Shown in pieces: positions 53,869 to 61,690 of a DNA stretch of 64,000 nt (its first letter is position 1; each line of letters opens with the position of its first letter). The notes beneath the pieces were generated by a model. That model saw only the letters and a program-made list of their open reading frames with translations, was not told the DNA's origin and searched no databases. A program made the translations under genes and the position numbers. Where the stretch lies: contig UGTZ01000001.1 of NCBI GenBank assembly GCA_900455085.1, positions 1,890,501 through 1,954,500 of the forward strand. Reading direction: 5' to 3'. The DNA is from Providencia rettgeri. GTDB lineage: Bacteria > Pseudomonadota > Gammaproteobacteria > Enterobacterales > Enterobacteriaceae.

Positions 53869-55851
53869 ATGGTTGTTTTTAATAAAAGAAAAGTGGCAAT
53901 TAGCATTATTGCGGCTATTGCTGCGGCGCCTGCATTTGCTGATGATAGTAATGATAAAATCTATGTAACAACAGCATCAGGCTACCAACAGAAAATTGAA
54001 GATGCACCTGCGTCTATTTCTGTTGTGACGCGCGAACAACTCGAAACTAAAGCTTACCGTGATGTGACTGACGCATTAAAAGATGTACCGGGTGTTTTAG
54101 TGACCGGTGGCGGCAGTAGCTCAGACATCAGCATCCGTGGTATGGATGCTAAATACACCATGATTTTAATCGATGGTAAACGTGTTGACACACGTACAAC
54201 TCGCCCAAATAGTGATGGCTCTGGTATTGAACAAGGTTGGTTACCACCATTACCAGCTATTGAACGTATTGAAGTGGTACGTGGCCCAATGTCATCGCTG
54301 TATGGTTCAGATGCGATGGGAGGGGTAATTAATATTATCACTCGTCGCGTACAACAAGAGTGGACGACCAGTTTACGTGCTGATACAACATTAACAGAAC
54401 GTAAAAATTCAGGGAATACAGGGCAAGGCAGCTTTTACACCTCAGGCCCATTAATTGATGGGTTATTAGGTGTAAAACTGCAAGGCCAATATTCACATCG
54501 TGGTGAAGATAAAATCATTAATGGTTTTAACCGCCAAATCATGGCGAGTGGTGGAGCAACAGTATCGTTGACCCCTGATGACAAAAATACCTTCGACGCA
54601 GAATTTAAACGAGATAACCAACACCGTGATGACCGTGAAGGTTATACAAGCAAAAGAGGCGACGGTAGCGGTTTTAGCAAATATGAGTTGACTCATATGG
54701 CATTAACCCATACGGGTATTTATGATATTGCATCAACAGATACCTATGTTCAATACGATGAGACAAAAAACCCAGGCCGTAAAATGACGGCAGAAGACCT
54801 TGTTTTCCGTAATCAAAGTGTCTTTTTACTGGGTGACCATAGTTTAAGTATTGGCGGTCAATATCGTAAAGAGAAATTGAAAGACGAAGGTAATAAATTT
54901 AAACAGTATAATCAGCTTGAACGATATAGCTGGGCGTTATTCGCAGAAGATGAATGGTTAATGACCAATGACTTTGCGTTAACGGGTGGTATTCGTATGG
55001 ATAAAGATGAAAACTACGGTTCACACTGGACTCCACGTTTGTATGGTGTATGGCATGCTGATGAACAATGGACAATTAAAGGTGGGGTAACTACAGGTTA
55101 CAAAGCACCAAGCTTGCGTGAATCGTCTGCAAACTGGGGACAAGCAACAGGTGGTAATGCAGGTAATGCCGTTATTTATGGTAATCCTGACTTAAAACCA
55201 GAGAAAAGTGTGACCGAAGAAATTGGTGTTATCTGGAACAATCAAGATAATATTACTGCGGGGATAACTATCTATAACACTGACTTTAAAGATAAAATTA
55301 CTGAAGTTAGGCGTTGTGAAGAAAATAGTAGCACAGTAAGAGCATGTACAGTAGCTCAAGATGGTGAAGGTGACAAACCTAACCAACCGTATCGTTTCAT
55401 TAGCGATAAAGCGAATGTTGATAAAGCAAGGATGCGCGGTGTTGAACTAACTTTCAACTGGCGTATTGTGGATGACTTAAGTTTTGCAGCTAACTACACC
55501 TATACTGATACTGAACAAAAAAGTGGTGTAAATAAAGGTAAGCCATTAAATAAGCAGCCTAAACATATGGCTAACTCCACACTGACATGGCAAACAACTG
55601 AAGATTTAGAAACATGGACACGTATGAATTTTCGTGGAAAAACCTCTGAATACCAAGGTCGTGGACAAAAAATGTCAAGTGGTACAGCATCTTATGCTTT
55701 GTTTGATTTAGGTGCGAGTTATCAGCTTAACAAGAATGCGAACATTGTTGGTGGTGTCTATAACGTCTTAGATCGCCGAATCGATAATGCGACTTACGGT
55801 GCTGAATTAGAAGGCCGTCGCTACAATATCGGTATCAACTACAACTTCTAA
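53869..55851 (+). CDS. TonB-dependent outer membrane receptor, CirA-like
   Basis: 660 residues from ATG 53869 (GGAG 8 nt upstream; TTG 53863 is less likely). Signal peptide to about AFA. TonB box region DKIYVTTASGYQQ. Plug domain: DAPASISVVTREQLETKAYRDVTDALKDVPGVLVTGG and RIEVVRGPMSSLYGSDAMGGVINIIT. The barrel ends GRRYNIGINYNF with a terminal Phe. The plug and spacing are closest to colicin I receptor CirA. Its ligand is probably a catechol-type ferric siderophore. It follows the ABC genes after a 258-nt leader. Confidence 0.9.
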   Translation: MVVFNKRKVAISIIAAIAAAPAFADDSNDKIYVTTASGYQQKIEDAPASISVVTREQLETKAYRDVTDALKDVPGVLVTGGGSSSDISIRGMDAKYTMILIDGKRVDTRTTRPNSDGSGIEQGWLPPLPAIERIEVVRGPMSSLYGSDAMGGVINIITRRVQQEWTTSLRADTTLTERKNSGNTGQGSFYTSGPLIDGLLGVKLQGQYSHRGEDKIINGFNRQIMASGGATVSLTPDDKNTFDAEFKRDNQHRDDREGYTSKRGDGSGFSKYELTHMALTHTGIYDIASTDTYVQYDETKNPGRKMTAEDLVFRNQSVFLLGDHSLSIGGQYRKEKLKDEGNKFKQYNQLERYSWALFAEDEWLMTNDFALTGGIRMDKDENYGSHWTPRLYGVWHADEQWTIKGGVTTGYKAPSLRESSANWGQATGGNAGNAVIYGNPDLKPEKSVTEEIGVIWNNQDNITAGITIYNTDFKDKITEVRRCEENSSTVRACTVAQDGEGDKPNQPYRFISDKANVDKARMRGVELTFNWRIVDDLSFAANYTYTDTEQKSGVNKGKPLNKQPKHMANSTLTWQTTEDLETWTRMNFRGKTSEYQGRGQKMSSGTASYALFDLGASYQLNKNANIVGGVYNVLDRRIDNATYGAELEGRRYNIGINYNF

Positions 55852-55876
55852 TCGAAAAAACAATTTCGATTAATCC

Positions 55877-55907
55877 AAACCCTTTGGCTTCTACCAAAGG
55901 GTTTTTT
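55877..55907 (+). terminator. Terminator of the TonB receptor gene
   Basis: AAACCCTTTGG (55877-55887) pairs with CCAAAGGGTTT (55894-55904) and is followed by T residues. A second small hairpin (TAATCGAA...TTCGATTA) lies just before it. Confidence 0.9.
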
Positions 55908-56037
55908 GTTGATTAAAACCTGATAAAAATCATAAGAAAAGAGGTTATAAGCAGATATGGCAAAAAGTCAGAAATAATCAAAATTTCTTATGGAAAATAG
56001 GGTGATTTGTTAACAATTTAACTTGCTATTTGTGGTT

Positions 56038-56107
56038 ATGGCGTGCAAAATGCGCGAACTAAAAAATAACTGATGCTTAATTAAATGAAGCATCGGTTTT
56101 TTTGTTT
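56038..56107 (+). ncRNA. Candidate short RNA or attenuator before plaP
   Basis: CGTGC-AAAAT-GCGCG (56042-56056) is a small stem. A GATGCTT/AAGCATC stem (56072-56078 with 56088-56094) then leads to GG and a T7 run. This is a complete terminator structure, 170 nt after the receptor's own terminator, so it must end a separate transcript. An 11-codon frame starting ATG 56038 stops at the base of the terminator stem, but no ribosome-binding site is present. No strong promoter was found. Confidence 0.4.
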
Positions 56108-56210
56108 TTAGGAACGTTCATTCTAGCGGGGCCGGACATAGAGCCGGAGAGATAATTTTAATATTTACGTGTAGCAAACATTTTTCGCTACCGATTTGAG
56201 GAATGCTTTT

Positions 56211-56423
56211 ATGGCTTACTTTTTCGCATTCGCAGCAGGGCCAGGCGCTGGTGGCTGCCGTATCGATGACTATGGGGCTCTCGGTGGCTTCGCTCACACG
56301 CCTTTCTCCCTTTCTTCGTTTTTCTCTGCCTATAGGCAGATGCAAAGTCTTCCCAGTAACTGTCGATTAAGCCGAAGTAGTATGCAATCGAAAGTTATGG
56401 GAGGGCTTAGACGTGCAAAATAA
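56211..56423 (+). CDS. Leader ORF overlapping the plaP start (YoeI position)
   Basis: ATG 56211 with GAGGA 8 nt upstream encodes 70 residues beginning MAYFFAFAAGPGAGG, and ends at TAA 56421-56423, overlapping the plaP start. In E. coli a short gene, yoeI, with an N-terminus of MGQFFAYA..., lies in the same position, so the first residues look related; the rest does not. The segment is GC-rich against its surroundings. It may be a regulatory leader peptide. Another frame (ATG 56203) is less likely, because its start abuts GAGGA. Confidence 0.4.
   Translation: MAYFFAFAAGPGAGGCRIDDYGALGGFAHTPFSLSSFFSAYRQMQSLPSNCRLSRSSMQSKVMGGLRRAK
56352..56401 (+). promoter_or_regulatory. Hairpin next to the plaP ribosome-binding site
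   Basis: CCC (56352-56354), TAACT (56357-56361) and TCGATT (56363-56368) pair with AATCGA (56386-56391), AGTTA (56393-56397) and GGG (56399-56401). The closing GGG belongs to the Shine-Dalgarno GGGAGGG of plaP, so opening this stem would expose the start site. Its function is inferred. Confidence 0.55.
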
Positions 56424-57798
56424 TACTCCAATTCCATTAGACATCGGTCACAATCAAACGGGTGCGAATAACCGCGTACAACTTGCAAAAACCTTAACAT
56501 TGGTGCAAGTAGTGATGATCGGTATTGCGTATATCCAGCCAATGACGATATTTGATACCTTCGGAATGGTGTCAGATAAAACCGGTGGACATGTTCCAAC
56601 TTCATACATTATTGCACTTGCTGCGATACTGTTTACTGCTCTGAGCTACGGTAAATTGGTGAAACGTTTCCCATCAGCCGGTTCAGCGTACACTTACGCC
56701 CAAAAATCGATGAGCCCTCATATTGGCTTCTTGGTGGGTTGGACATCCTTGCTGTCCTATATTTTTATGCCAATGATCAACATCTTATTGGCTAAAATTT
56801 ATTTACAAGATATTTTCCCTAATGTTGAACCAGCGATTTTTGTTGTGGGTTTAGTCATTTTGATGACGGCAGCAAACTTACGCGGTATCAACGTGATAGC
56901 GAACTTAAGTACCGTGATTGCGATTATCCAAGTTGGTGTCATGGCGGTCTTTACGGGCTTAGTCATTCACGGTGTTTCGAATGGTGAAGGTTCAGGTGAG
57001 ATTTGGACATTTAATCCATTTGCTAATGAAAAAACCGAAGTGATCCCACTGATAGCTGGGGCGACAATTCTTTGTTTCTCATTCTTAGGTTTCGACGGAT
57101 TAAGCTCATTGTCAGAAGAAACGCCAAATGCAGGTAAAGTCATCCCGCGGGCTATTTTCTTAACTGCGTTAATTGGTGGGGTTATCTTTATTACCGTTTC
57201 TTTCTTCTTACAGCAATACTTCCCAGATGTATCACGCTTTAAGAATATTAACGAGACACAGCCAGATATTATGCGTTTTGTTGCTGGAGCATTCTTCCAG
57301 TCAATCATTCTGGTGTTCTCATGCGTTACGGTATTAGCGTCAGGTATGGCCGCTCATGCGGGTAGTGCGCGTTTAATGTATGTCATGGGGCGTGATGGAG
57401 TATTCCCAGAAAAAGTATTTGGCTATGTTAGCCCAACGTGGCGCACCCCTGCATATAACGTATTAATGGTTGGTTTCTTAGCACTAGGCGCTATCTGGTT
57501 TGAAATGGATTTTGCAACCGCATTAATTAACTTTGGTGCACTAATCGCGTTTACCTTCGTGAATATTTCGGTTATCAGCCAATTCTTTATTCGTGAACGC
57601 CGTATGACTGGGGCTAAAAATATCATTAACTATTTGATTTTACCTGTCATAGGGACATTAACAGTCTGTGTGTTATGGCTAAATATTGAAGAAGATTCAA
57701 TGGTATATGGTTTAGTCTGGACTGCGGTTGGTTTAGTTTATATGGCTATTTTAACGCGTATGTTTAAGCGTCCTATGCCGCAAATGAGCGACATCTAA
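56413..57798 (+). CDS. plaP: Putrescine importer PlaP (YeeF) family permease
   Basis: 461 residues with a GTG start and GGGAGGG 7 nt before. Twelve helices, amino acid-polyamine superfamily. Follows PlaP: RVQLAKTLTLVQVVMIGIAYIQPMTIFDTFGMVSDKTGGHV, YGKLVKRFPSAGSAYTYAQKSMSPHIGFLVGW, and ATILCFSFLGFDGLSSLSEET. It imports putrescine by proton symport. Its neighbours dld/sbcB/tmaR recall the E. coli yeeF-sbcB-yeeX region. A structured leader suggests translational control. Confidence 0.88.
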   Translation: MQNNTPIPLDIGHNQTGANNRVQLAKTLTLVQVVMIGIAYIQPMTIFDTFGMVSDKTGGHVPTSYIIALAAILFTALSYGKLVKRFPSAGSAYTYAQKSMSPHIGFLVGWTSLLSYIFMPMINILLAKIYLQDIFPNVEPAIFVVGLVILMTAANLRGINVIANLSTVIAIIQVGVMAVFTGLVIHGVSNGEGSGEIWTFNPFANEKTEVIPLIAGATILCFSFLGFDGLSSLSEETPNAGKVIPRAIFLTALIGGVIFITVSFFLQQYFPDVSRFKNINETQPDIMRFVAGAFFQSIILVFSCVTVLASGMAAHAGSARLMYVMGRDGVFPEKVFGYVSPTWRTPAYNVLMVGFLALGAIWFEMDFATALINFGALIAFTFVNISVISQFFIRERRMTGAKNIINYLILPVIGTLTVCVLWLNIEEDSMVYGLVWTAVGLVYMAILTRMFKRPMPQMSDI

Positions 57799-57799
57799 C

Positions 57800-57926
57800 T
57801 ATATTCTTCATATTTCGCGCTGTAGCTGCGTTGCGTTCTCAAAACGACATGGGTCACATACTTATGTATGCTCCCCATGCTCGTTTTGCTCGGCGCCTTG
57901 CTACAACACGAACTATTTTGAATATA
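57800..57926. repeat. ERIC-type palindromic repeat (127 bp)
   Basis: TATATTC...GAATATA ends. The right half CGGCGCCTTGCTACAACACGA and ACTATTTTGAATATA closely resembles the ERIC consensus right end. The core is GTCACATACTTATGTATGCTCCCC. The full length is exactly the canonical ERIC length. Confidence 0.8.
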
Positions 57927-57945
57927 CTCAGAATTAGAATTGATC

Positions 57946-57977
57946 AAATAGCGTCCTTGAGGCGCTATTTTTTTACC
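57946..57977 (+). terminator. Terminator of plaP
   Basis: AAATAGCG-T-CC with GG-CGCTATTT around a TTGA loop (57946-57970), then a T run. Confidence 0.82.
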
Positions 57978-58037
57978 CGTTAAGAATTATTTAAGATAAA
58001 GCGTGTAGCCTATTAACATCATAATATTATGTGATAT

Positions 58038-58050
58038 TGTTGTTACAACA
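58038..58050. promoter_or_regulatory. Operator-like palindrome before dld
   Basis: TGTTGT-T-ACAACA is a perfect 13-bp palindrome. It contains the TTGT...ACAA core of GntR/FCD regulators such as LldR. A second palindrome CATAATATTATG lies at 58020-58031. The regulator is unknown. Confidence 0.45.
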
Positions 58051-58099
58051 CATAATGCATAACTATGATAATTACGAATTCGATTAATAAGGCACACAA

Positions 58100-59841
58100 A
58101 TGAATGATGCAAAGAAACCTGAGAATCAACGGTTATTACTGACGCTTAGGAATATTGTTGGCAAAAAAAAATATTTTAACAGAGCCGCATAAAACAGAAC
58201 GTTATCGCAAAGGCTTTCGCTCTGGTATGGGGGATGCAATCGCGGTTGTATTTCCAACAACATTGCTCGAACAATGGTATGTTTTCAAGGCGTGTGTTGA
58301 AGCGGACAAAATTGTCCTGATGCAAGCAGCGAATACAGGGTTAACCGAAGGGTCAACACCGAGCGGTTATGATTATGATCGCGATATCGTCATCATTAGT
58401 ACATTGAAATTAAACCAAATTCAAGTTTTACCAGAATTTAACCAAGTGGTTGCGATGCCGGGAAGCACTTTGTACGATCTGGAAAAAATCTTAAAACCAT
58501 TAGGGCGCGAACCGCACTCTTTGATTGGGTCTTCGTGTATTGGTGCTTCTGTAGTTGGGGGGGATTTGTAATAGTTCTGGTGGGTCGCTAGTACGCCGAG
58601 GTCCTGCTTATACGGAGCTGGCTCTCTATGGTCGAGTCAATGATGATGGCAAAGTAGAATTGGTAAATCATCTTGGTATCGATTTAGGAGACACCCCAGA
58701 AGAAATTCTGACAAATCTGCAAAATCGCGGTTATAGCAGTGAAGACGTGCAAGTTAGCGATAAATTAGCCTCTGATCACGAATATGCAGAACGTGTTCGT
58801 GATGTCGATGCCGATACACCATCACGCTTTAATGCTGATGAACGCCGTCTATTTGAAGCATCAGGATGCGCAGGAAAATTAGCCGTATTTGCTGTTCGTT
58901 TAGATACTTTCCCTGCAGATAAAAAAACACAGGTATTTTATATCGGTTCTAATAATCCAGATGTTTTGGAAGATATCCGTCGTTATATTTTGAGTGAATT
59001 TAAAAACCTGCCAGTAGCAGGTGAATATATGCACCGTGGTTGCTTCGATATTGCAGAAGTTTATGGCAAAGATACCTTTTTAATGATTGATAAATTCGGC
59101 ACTGACAAAATGCCAATGTTTTTCACCATTAAAGGGCGAATTGATGCGGTATTAAATAAAGTCCCATTCCTGCCATCAAATCTGATTGACCGTACTATGC
59201 AGGTTCTCAGTAAATTATGGCCCTCCCATTTGCCGCCTCGTATGAAAGAGTTCCGTGATCGTTACGAACACCACTTAATGTTAAAAATGGCTGGAGACGG
59301 CATTGATGAAGCTAAAGTTTGGCTAAAATCTTATTTTTCAAGCGCAGATGGCGGCTATTTTGAATGTACACCCGAGGAGGGAGCAAAAGCATTTTTACAT
59401 CGTTTTGCTGCTGCGGGTTCTGCGGTTCGTTATCATGCTGTCCACAACAAAGATGTGGAAGATGTTTTACCTCTTGATATCGCATTACGCCGCAATGATA
59501 GAAATTGGTTTGAAACGTTACCACCAGAAATTGAAAAGTTATTGGTGCATAAATTATACTGTGGCCACTTTATGTGCCATGTTATGCATCAGGATTATGT
59601 ATTGAAAAAAGGCGTAGACCCGAAAGAGCTAAAAGAAAAAATGTTAGCTTTGTTAGATGAACGAGGCGCTCAATATCCTGCAGAGCATAACGTAGGTCAT
59701 TTATATAAAGCCCCTGAACAGTTGAAATCGTTCTATAAGCAATCTGACCCAACAAATACAATGAACCCCGGTTTAGGTAAAACAACTAAACGCAAAAATT
59801 GGGAAGGGGATTGTAGTTGCGGTCATTCTCATGACCATTAA
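58100..59841 (+). pseudogene. dld: Quinone-dependent D-lactate dehydrogenase Dld, two frameshifts
   Basis: ATG 58100 opens the gene. The A9 run 58163-58171 and the G7 run 58557-58563 each have one base too many: removing them gives LRNIVGKKNILTEP and GASVVGGICNSSGGSLV. The repaired length is 579 residues (E. coli 571). FAD-binding PCMH domain: NTGLTEGSTPSG and LGREPHSLIGSSCIGASVVGGICN. The C-terminal cap includes KLYCGHFMCHVMHQDY and YPAEHNVGHLYKA. It is a peripheral membrane enzyme passing electrons from D-lactate to quinone. The tail GDCSCGHSHDH is Cys/His-rich and absent in E. coli Dld. Confidence 0.92.
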
Positions 59842-59861
59842 GGCACGTGTCATATAAATGA

Positions 59862-59903
59862 AAAAAAGCAGGTATTGGTAAGCATTTCAATATCTGCTTT
59901 TTT
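59862..59903. terminator. Bidirectional terminator between dld and sbcB
   Basis: AAAAAAGCAGGTATTG (59862-59877) pairs with CAATATCTGCTTTTTT (59888-59903), with one G-T pair, between convergent genes. Confidence 0.87.
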
Positions 59904-59912
59904 ATGACTAAA

Positions 59913-61352
59913 TTAGCTGGCGAGGTCTCTCGCATAATTAATCAATGCTTTTAATTGCTGGCAACGCTTTTCATCATGTTGATGCTCTACAAGTAATAGC
60001 TGTATTTGTTGCATATATTCTGTTAAACGCTCTTCATTAAAGTAGTCTCTACGGTGCTGTAACCAGCGCTGCTGCTCATCATAAGATAAGGTTGCAGGGT
60101 AATTACGTGCTTTATAGCGAAAGAAAAGTTCTTTCATGCGCTTATCTTCAAAACTTAATTCCAATGCAGGTAAGTTCTGTGGGGAAGTTTCACGAATAAT
60201 ATCCATCGTTGAGCGGTCAGAAGGACTGAAAAAACCATTATAAATTTGTGTATCGACATCATCTGACTCTGCAAATATTTGAGGCTCGCTAAATAACTCA
60301 ATTAGTTTATTACGAATTTCAGGGTGCTTGCGTAAGGTTTCCAGATTGCGCATACATAAGTCACGGTCAACACTTGTTCGCTGTGCATCTTCTGGGCGCA
60401 GTGTCTTTTCTGGCGCTAAAATTGGGCATTTATTAATATGAACTAATTTTACAGGAATGGGAGAAGCGCCCGCCAATTCAGCTTTAGGCGTATATAATCG
60501 GGTACGTAATTGTTGAACGTCTAAGTCAATTAATGGTGAGATATCGGCAGATAAATCGCACATAATAACGGCATTTTTGTTATCAGGATGCCAAGCAAGC
60601 GGAGCGACTAAACTGGCATAAGAGCGCAATGCGCCAAACATACCAGAGACATGAACTAATGGTGTTATTTCTACAATATCAATAAGTTGACTTATTTTAT
60701 TTTTATTTCTTAACTGATAAAAGTAATCGAACATTCGCGGTTGAGCGGCTTTCAACAGTTTTGCCATATTTATAGTCGCTAAAACGTCAGACATTGCATC
60801 ATGTGCATTTTCATGAGCAACCCCATTTGCTTTGGTCAAATGTTCTAAACGCATACTCGGTAAACCATCTTCATTTTCTGGCCATTGAATACCTTCAGGG
60901 CGAAGCGCAAAACAGGCACGCAAAGTGTCGAGTAAATCCCAACGCGAATTTCCTTGTTGCCAACTATATGCATATGGGTCGTAAAAATTTCGGTAAAAAA
61001 TATTACGCGTAACTTCATCATCGAAACGAATATTGTTGTAGCCCATAATACAGGTATTAGGGACACTAAAAGCCGCATGAATTCGTTTAGCAAACTCGGC
61101 TTCATTAATGCCTTGAGATAATGCGACTTGCGGGGTGATCCCAGTGATCATGACGGCTTCAGGTTGCGGTAAATAGTCATCAGCCGGAGCACAATAAAAA
61201 ACTTCGGGTTCTTCAATGATATTAAAATCAAGGTCAGTGCGAACGCCTGCAAACTGCGCAGGCCTATCGAGAGCAGGGCGCTTACCAAAGGTTTCATAGT
61301 CATGAATAAAAAAGGTCGGTTGTTTTTTATTATCTTGCAACGTTTTCACCAT
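59913..61352 (-). CDS. sbcB: Exodeoxyribonuclease I
   Basis: 479 residues (E. coli 475). Exo I motif: FFIHDYETFGKRPALDRPAQFAGVRTD carries the catalytic Asp 18 and Glu 20. EHLTKANGVAHENAHDAMSDV holds the DEDD His and Asp. The exo C-domain follows, with FFRYKARNYP near the end. It digests single-stranded DNA 3' to 5', is suppressed in sbcB mutants of recBC strains, and takes part in repair. It is convergent with dld. Confidence 0.96.
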   Translation of the reverse strand: MVKTLQDNKKQPTFFIHDYETFGKRPALDRPAQFAGVRTDLDFNIIEEPEVFYCAPADDYLPQPEAVMITGITPQVALSQGINEAEFAKRIHAAFSVPNTCIMGYNNIRFDDEVTRNIFYRNFYDPYAYSWQQGNSRWDLLDTLRACFALRPEGIQWPENEDGLPSMRLEHLTKANGVAHENAHDAMSDVLATINMAKLLKAAQPRMFDYFYQLRNKNKISQLIDIVEITPLVHVSGMFGALRSYASLVAPLAWHPDNKNAVIMCDLSADISPLIDLDVQQLRTRLYTPKAELAGASPIPVKLVHINKCPILAPEKTLRPEDAQRTSVDRDLCMRNLETLRKHPEIRNKLIELFSEPQIFAESDDVDTQIYNGFFSPSDRSTMDIIRETSPQNLPALELSFEDKRMKELFFRYKARNYPATLSYDEQQRWLQHRRDYFNEERLTEYMQQIQLLLVEHQHDEKRCQQLKALINYARDLAS

Positions 61353-61554
61353 TTTGATGATTATATAGTAGATTGATAGTGGTTAATTTATTGCTATTCA
61401 CTATACCTTGTTGATTAATGATACCTTATCTACCGTAAAAGCTAAACCAAGGCTATCTGTTATTGAGTGGGTAAGATTGAGAGCCGCATAACTTGGATGA
61501 TTTGATGAAATCTTTTACCCAGCAGATATTCGTCATTAATTTGCGAGAGTATAT

Positions 61555-61570
61555 CGTGATTGATATCACA
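61555..61570. promoter_or_regulatory. CRP-like site upstream of the sugar symporter
   Basis: CGTGA-TTGATA-TCACA, one position off the CRP consensus ends. Confidence 0.6.
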
Positions 61571-61579
61571 TATATCAAT

Positions 61580-61593
61580 TGTTAACGTTAACA
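61580..61593. promoter_or_regulatory. LacI/GalR-type operator 1
   Basis: TGTTAACGTTAACA is a perfect 14-bp palindrome with the central CG typical of LacI-family operators. Confidence 0.65.
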
Positions 61594-61595
61594 TT

Positions 61596-61611
61596 AGTGA
61601 TTAACATCACA
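61596..61611. promoter_or_regulatory. Second CRP-like site upstream of the sugar symporter
   Basis: AGTGA-TTAACA-TCACA, 41 bp downstream of the first CRP-like site (four helical turns), between the two operators. Confidence 0.5.
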
Positions 61612-61640
61612 ATTAACAGGCTATTTTGTGGTTTGAAATT

Positions 61641-61658
61641 AATGTTAACCTTAACATT
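61641..61658. promoter_or_regulatory. LacI/GalR-type operator 2
   Basis: AATGTTAA-CC-TTAACATT has perfect arms; its centre lies 63 bp from operator 1 (about six helical turns), 33 nt before the symporter start. Confidence 0.65.
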
Positions 61659-61690
61659 TCATCAAGATAATTTTTGATAGGTGATGAAAT

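Noticed and set aside
56203..56369. Second frame in the plaP leader starting ATG 56203 (hydrophobic, about 55 codons)
   Set aside because: The start codon abuts GAGGA with no spacing, whereas ATG 56211 has 8 nt. The hydrophobic look may be a result of reading a GC-rich sequence in another frame. Not fully excluded.
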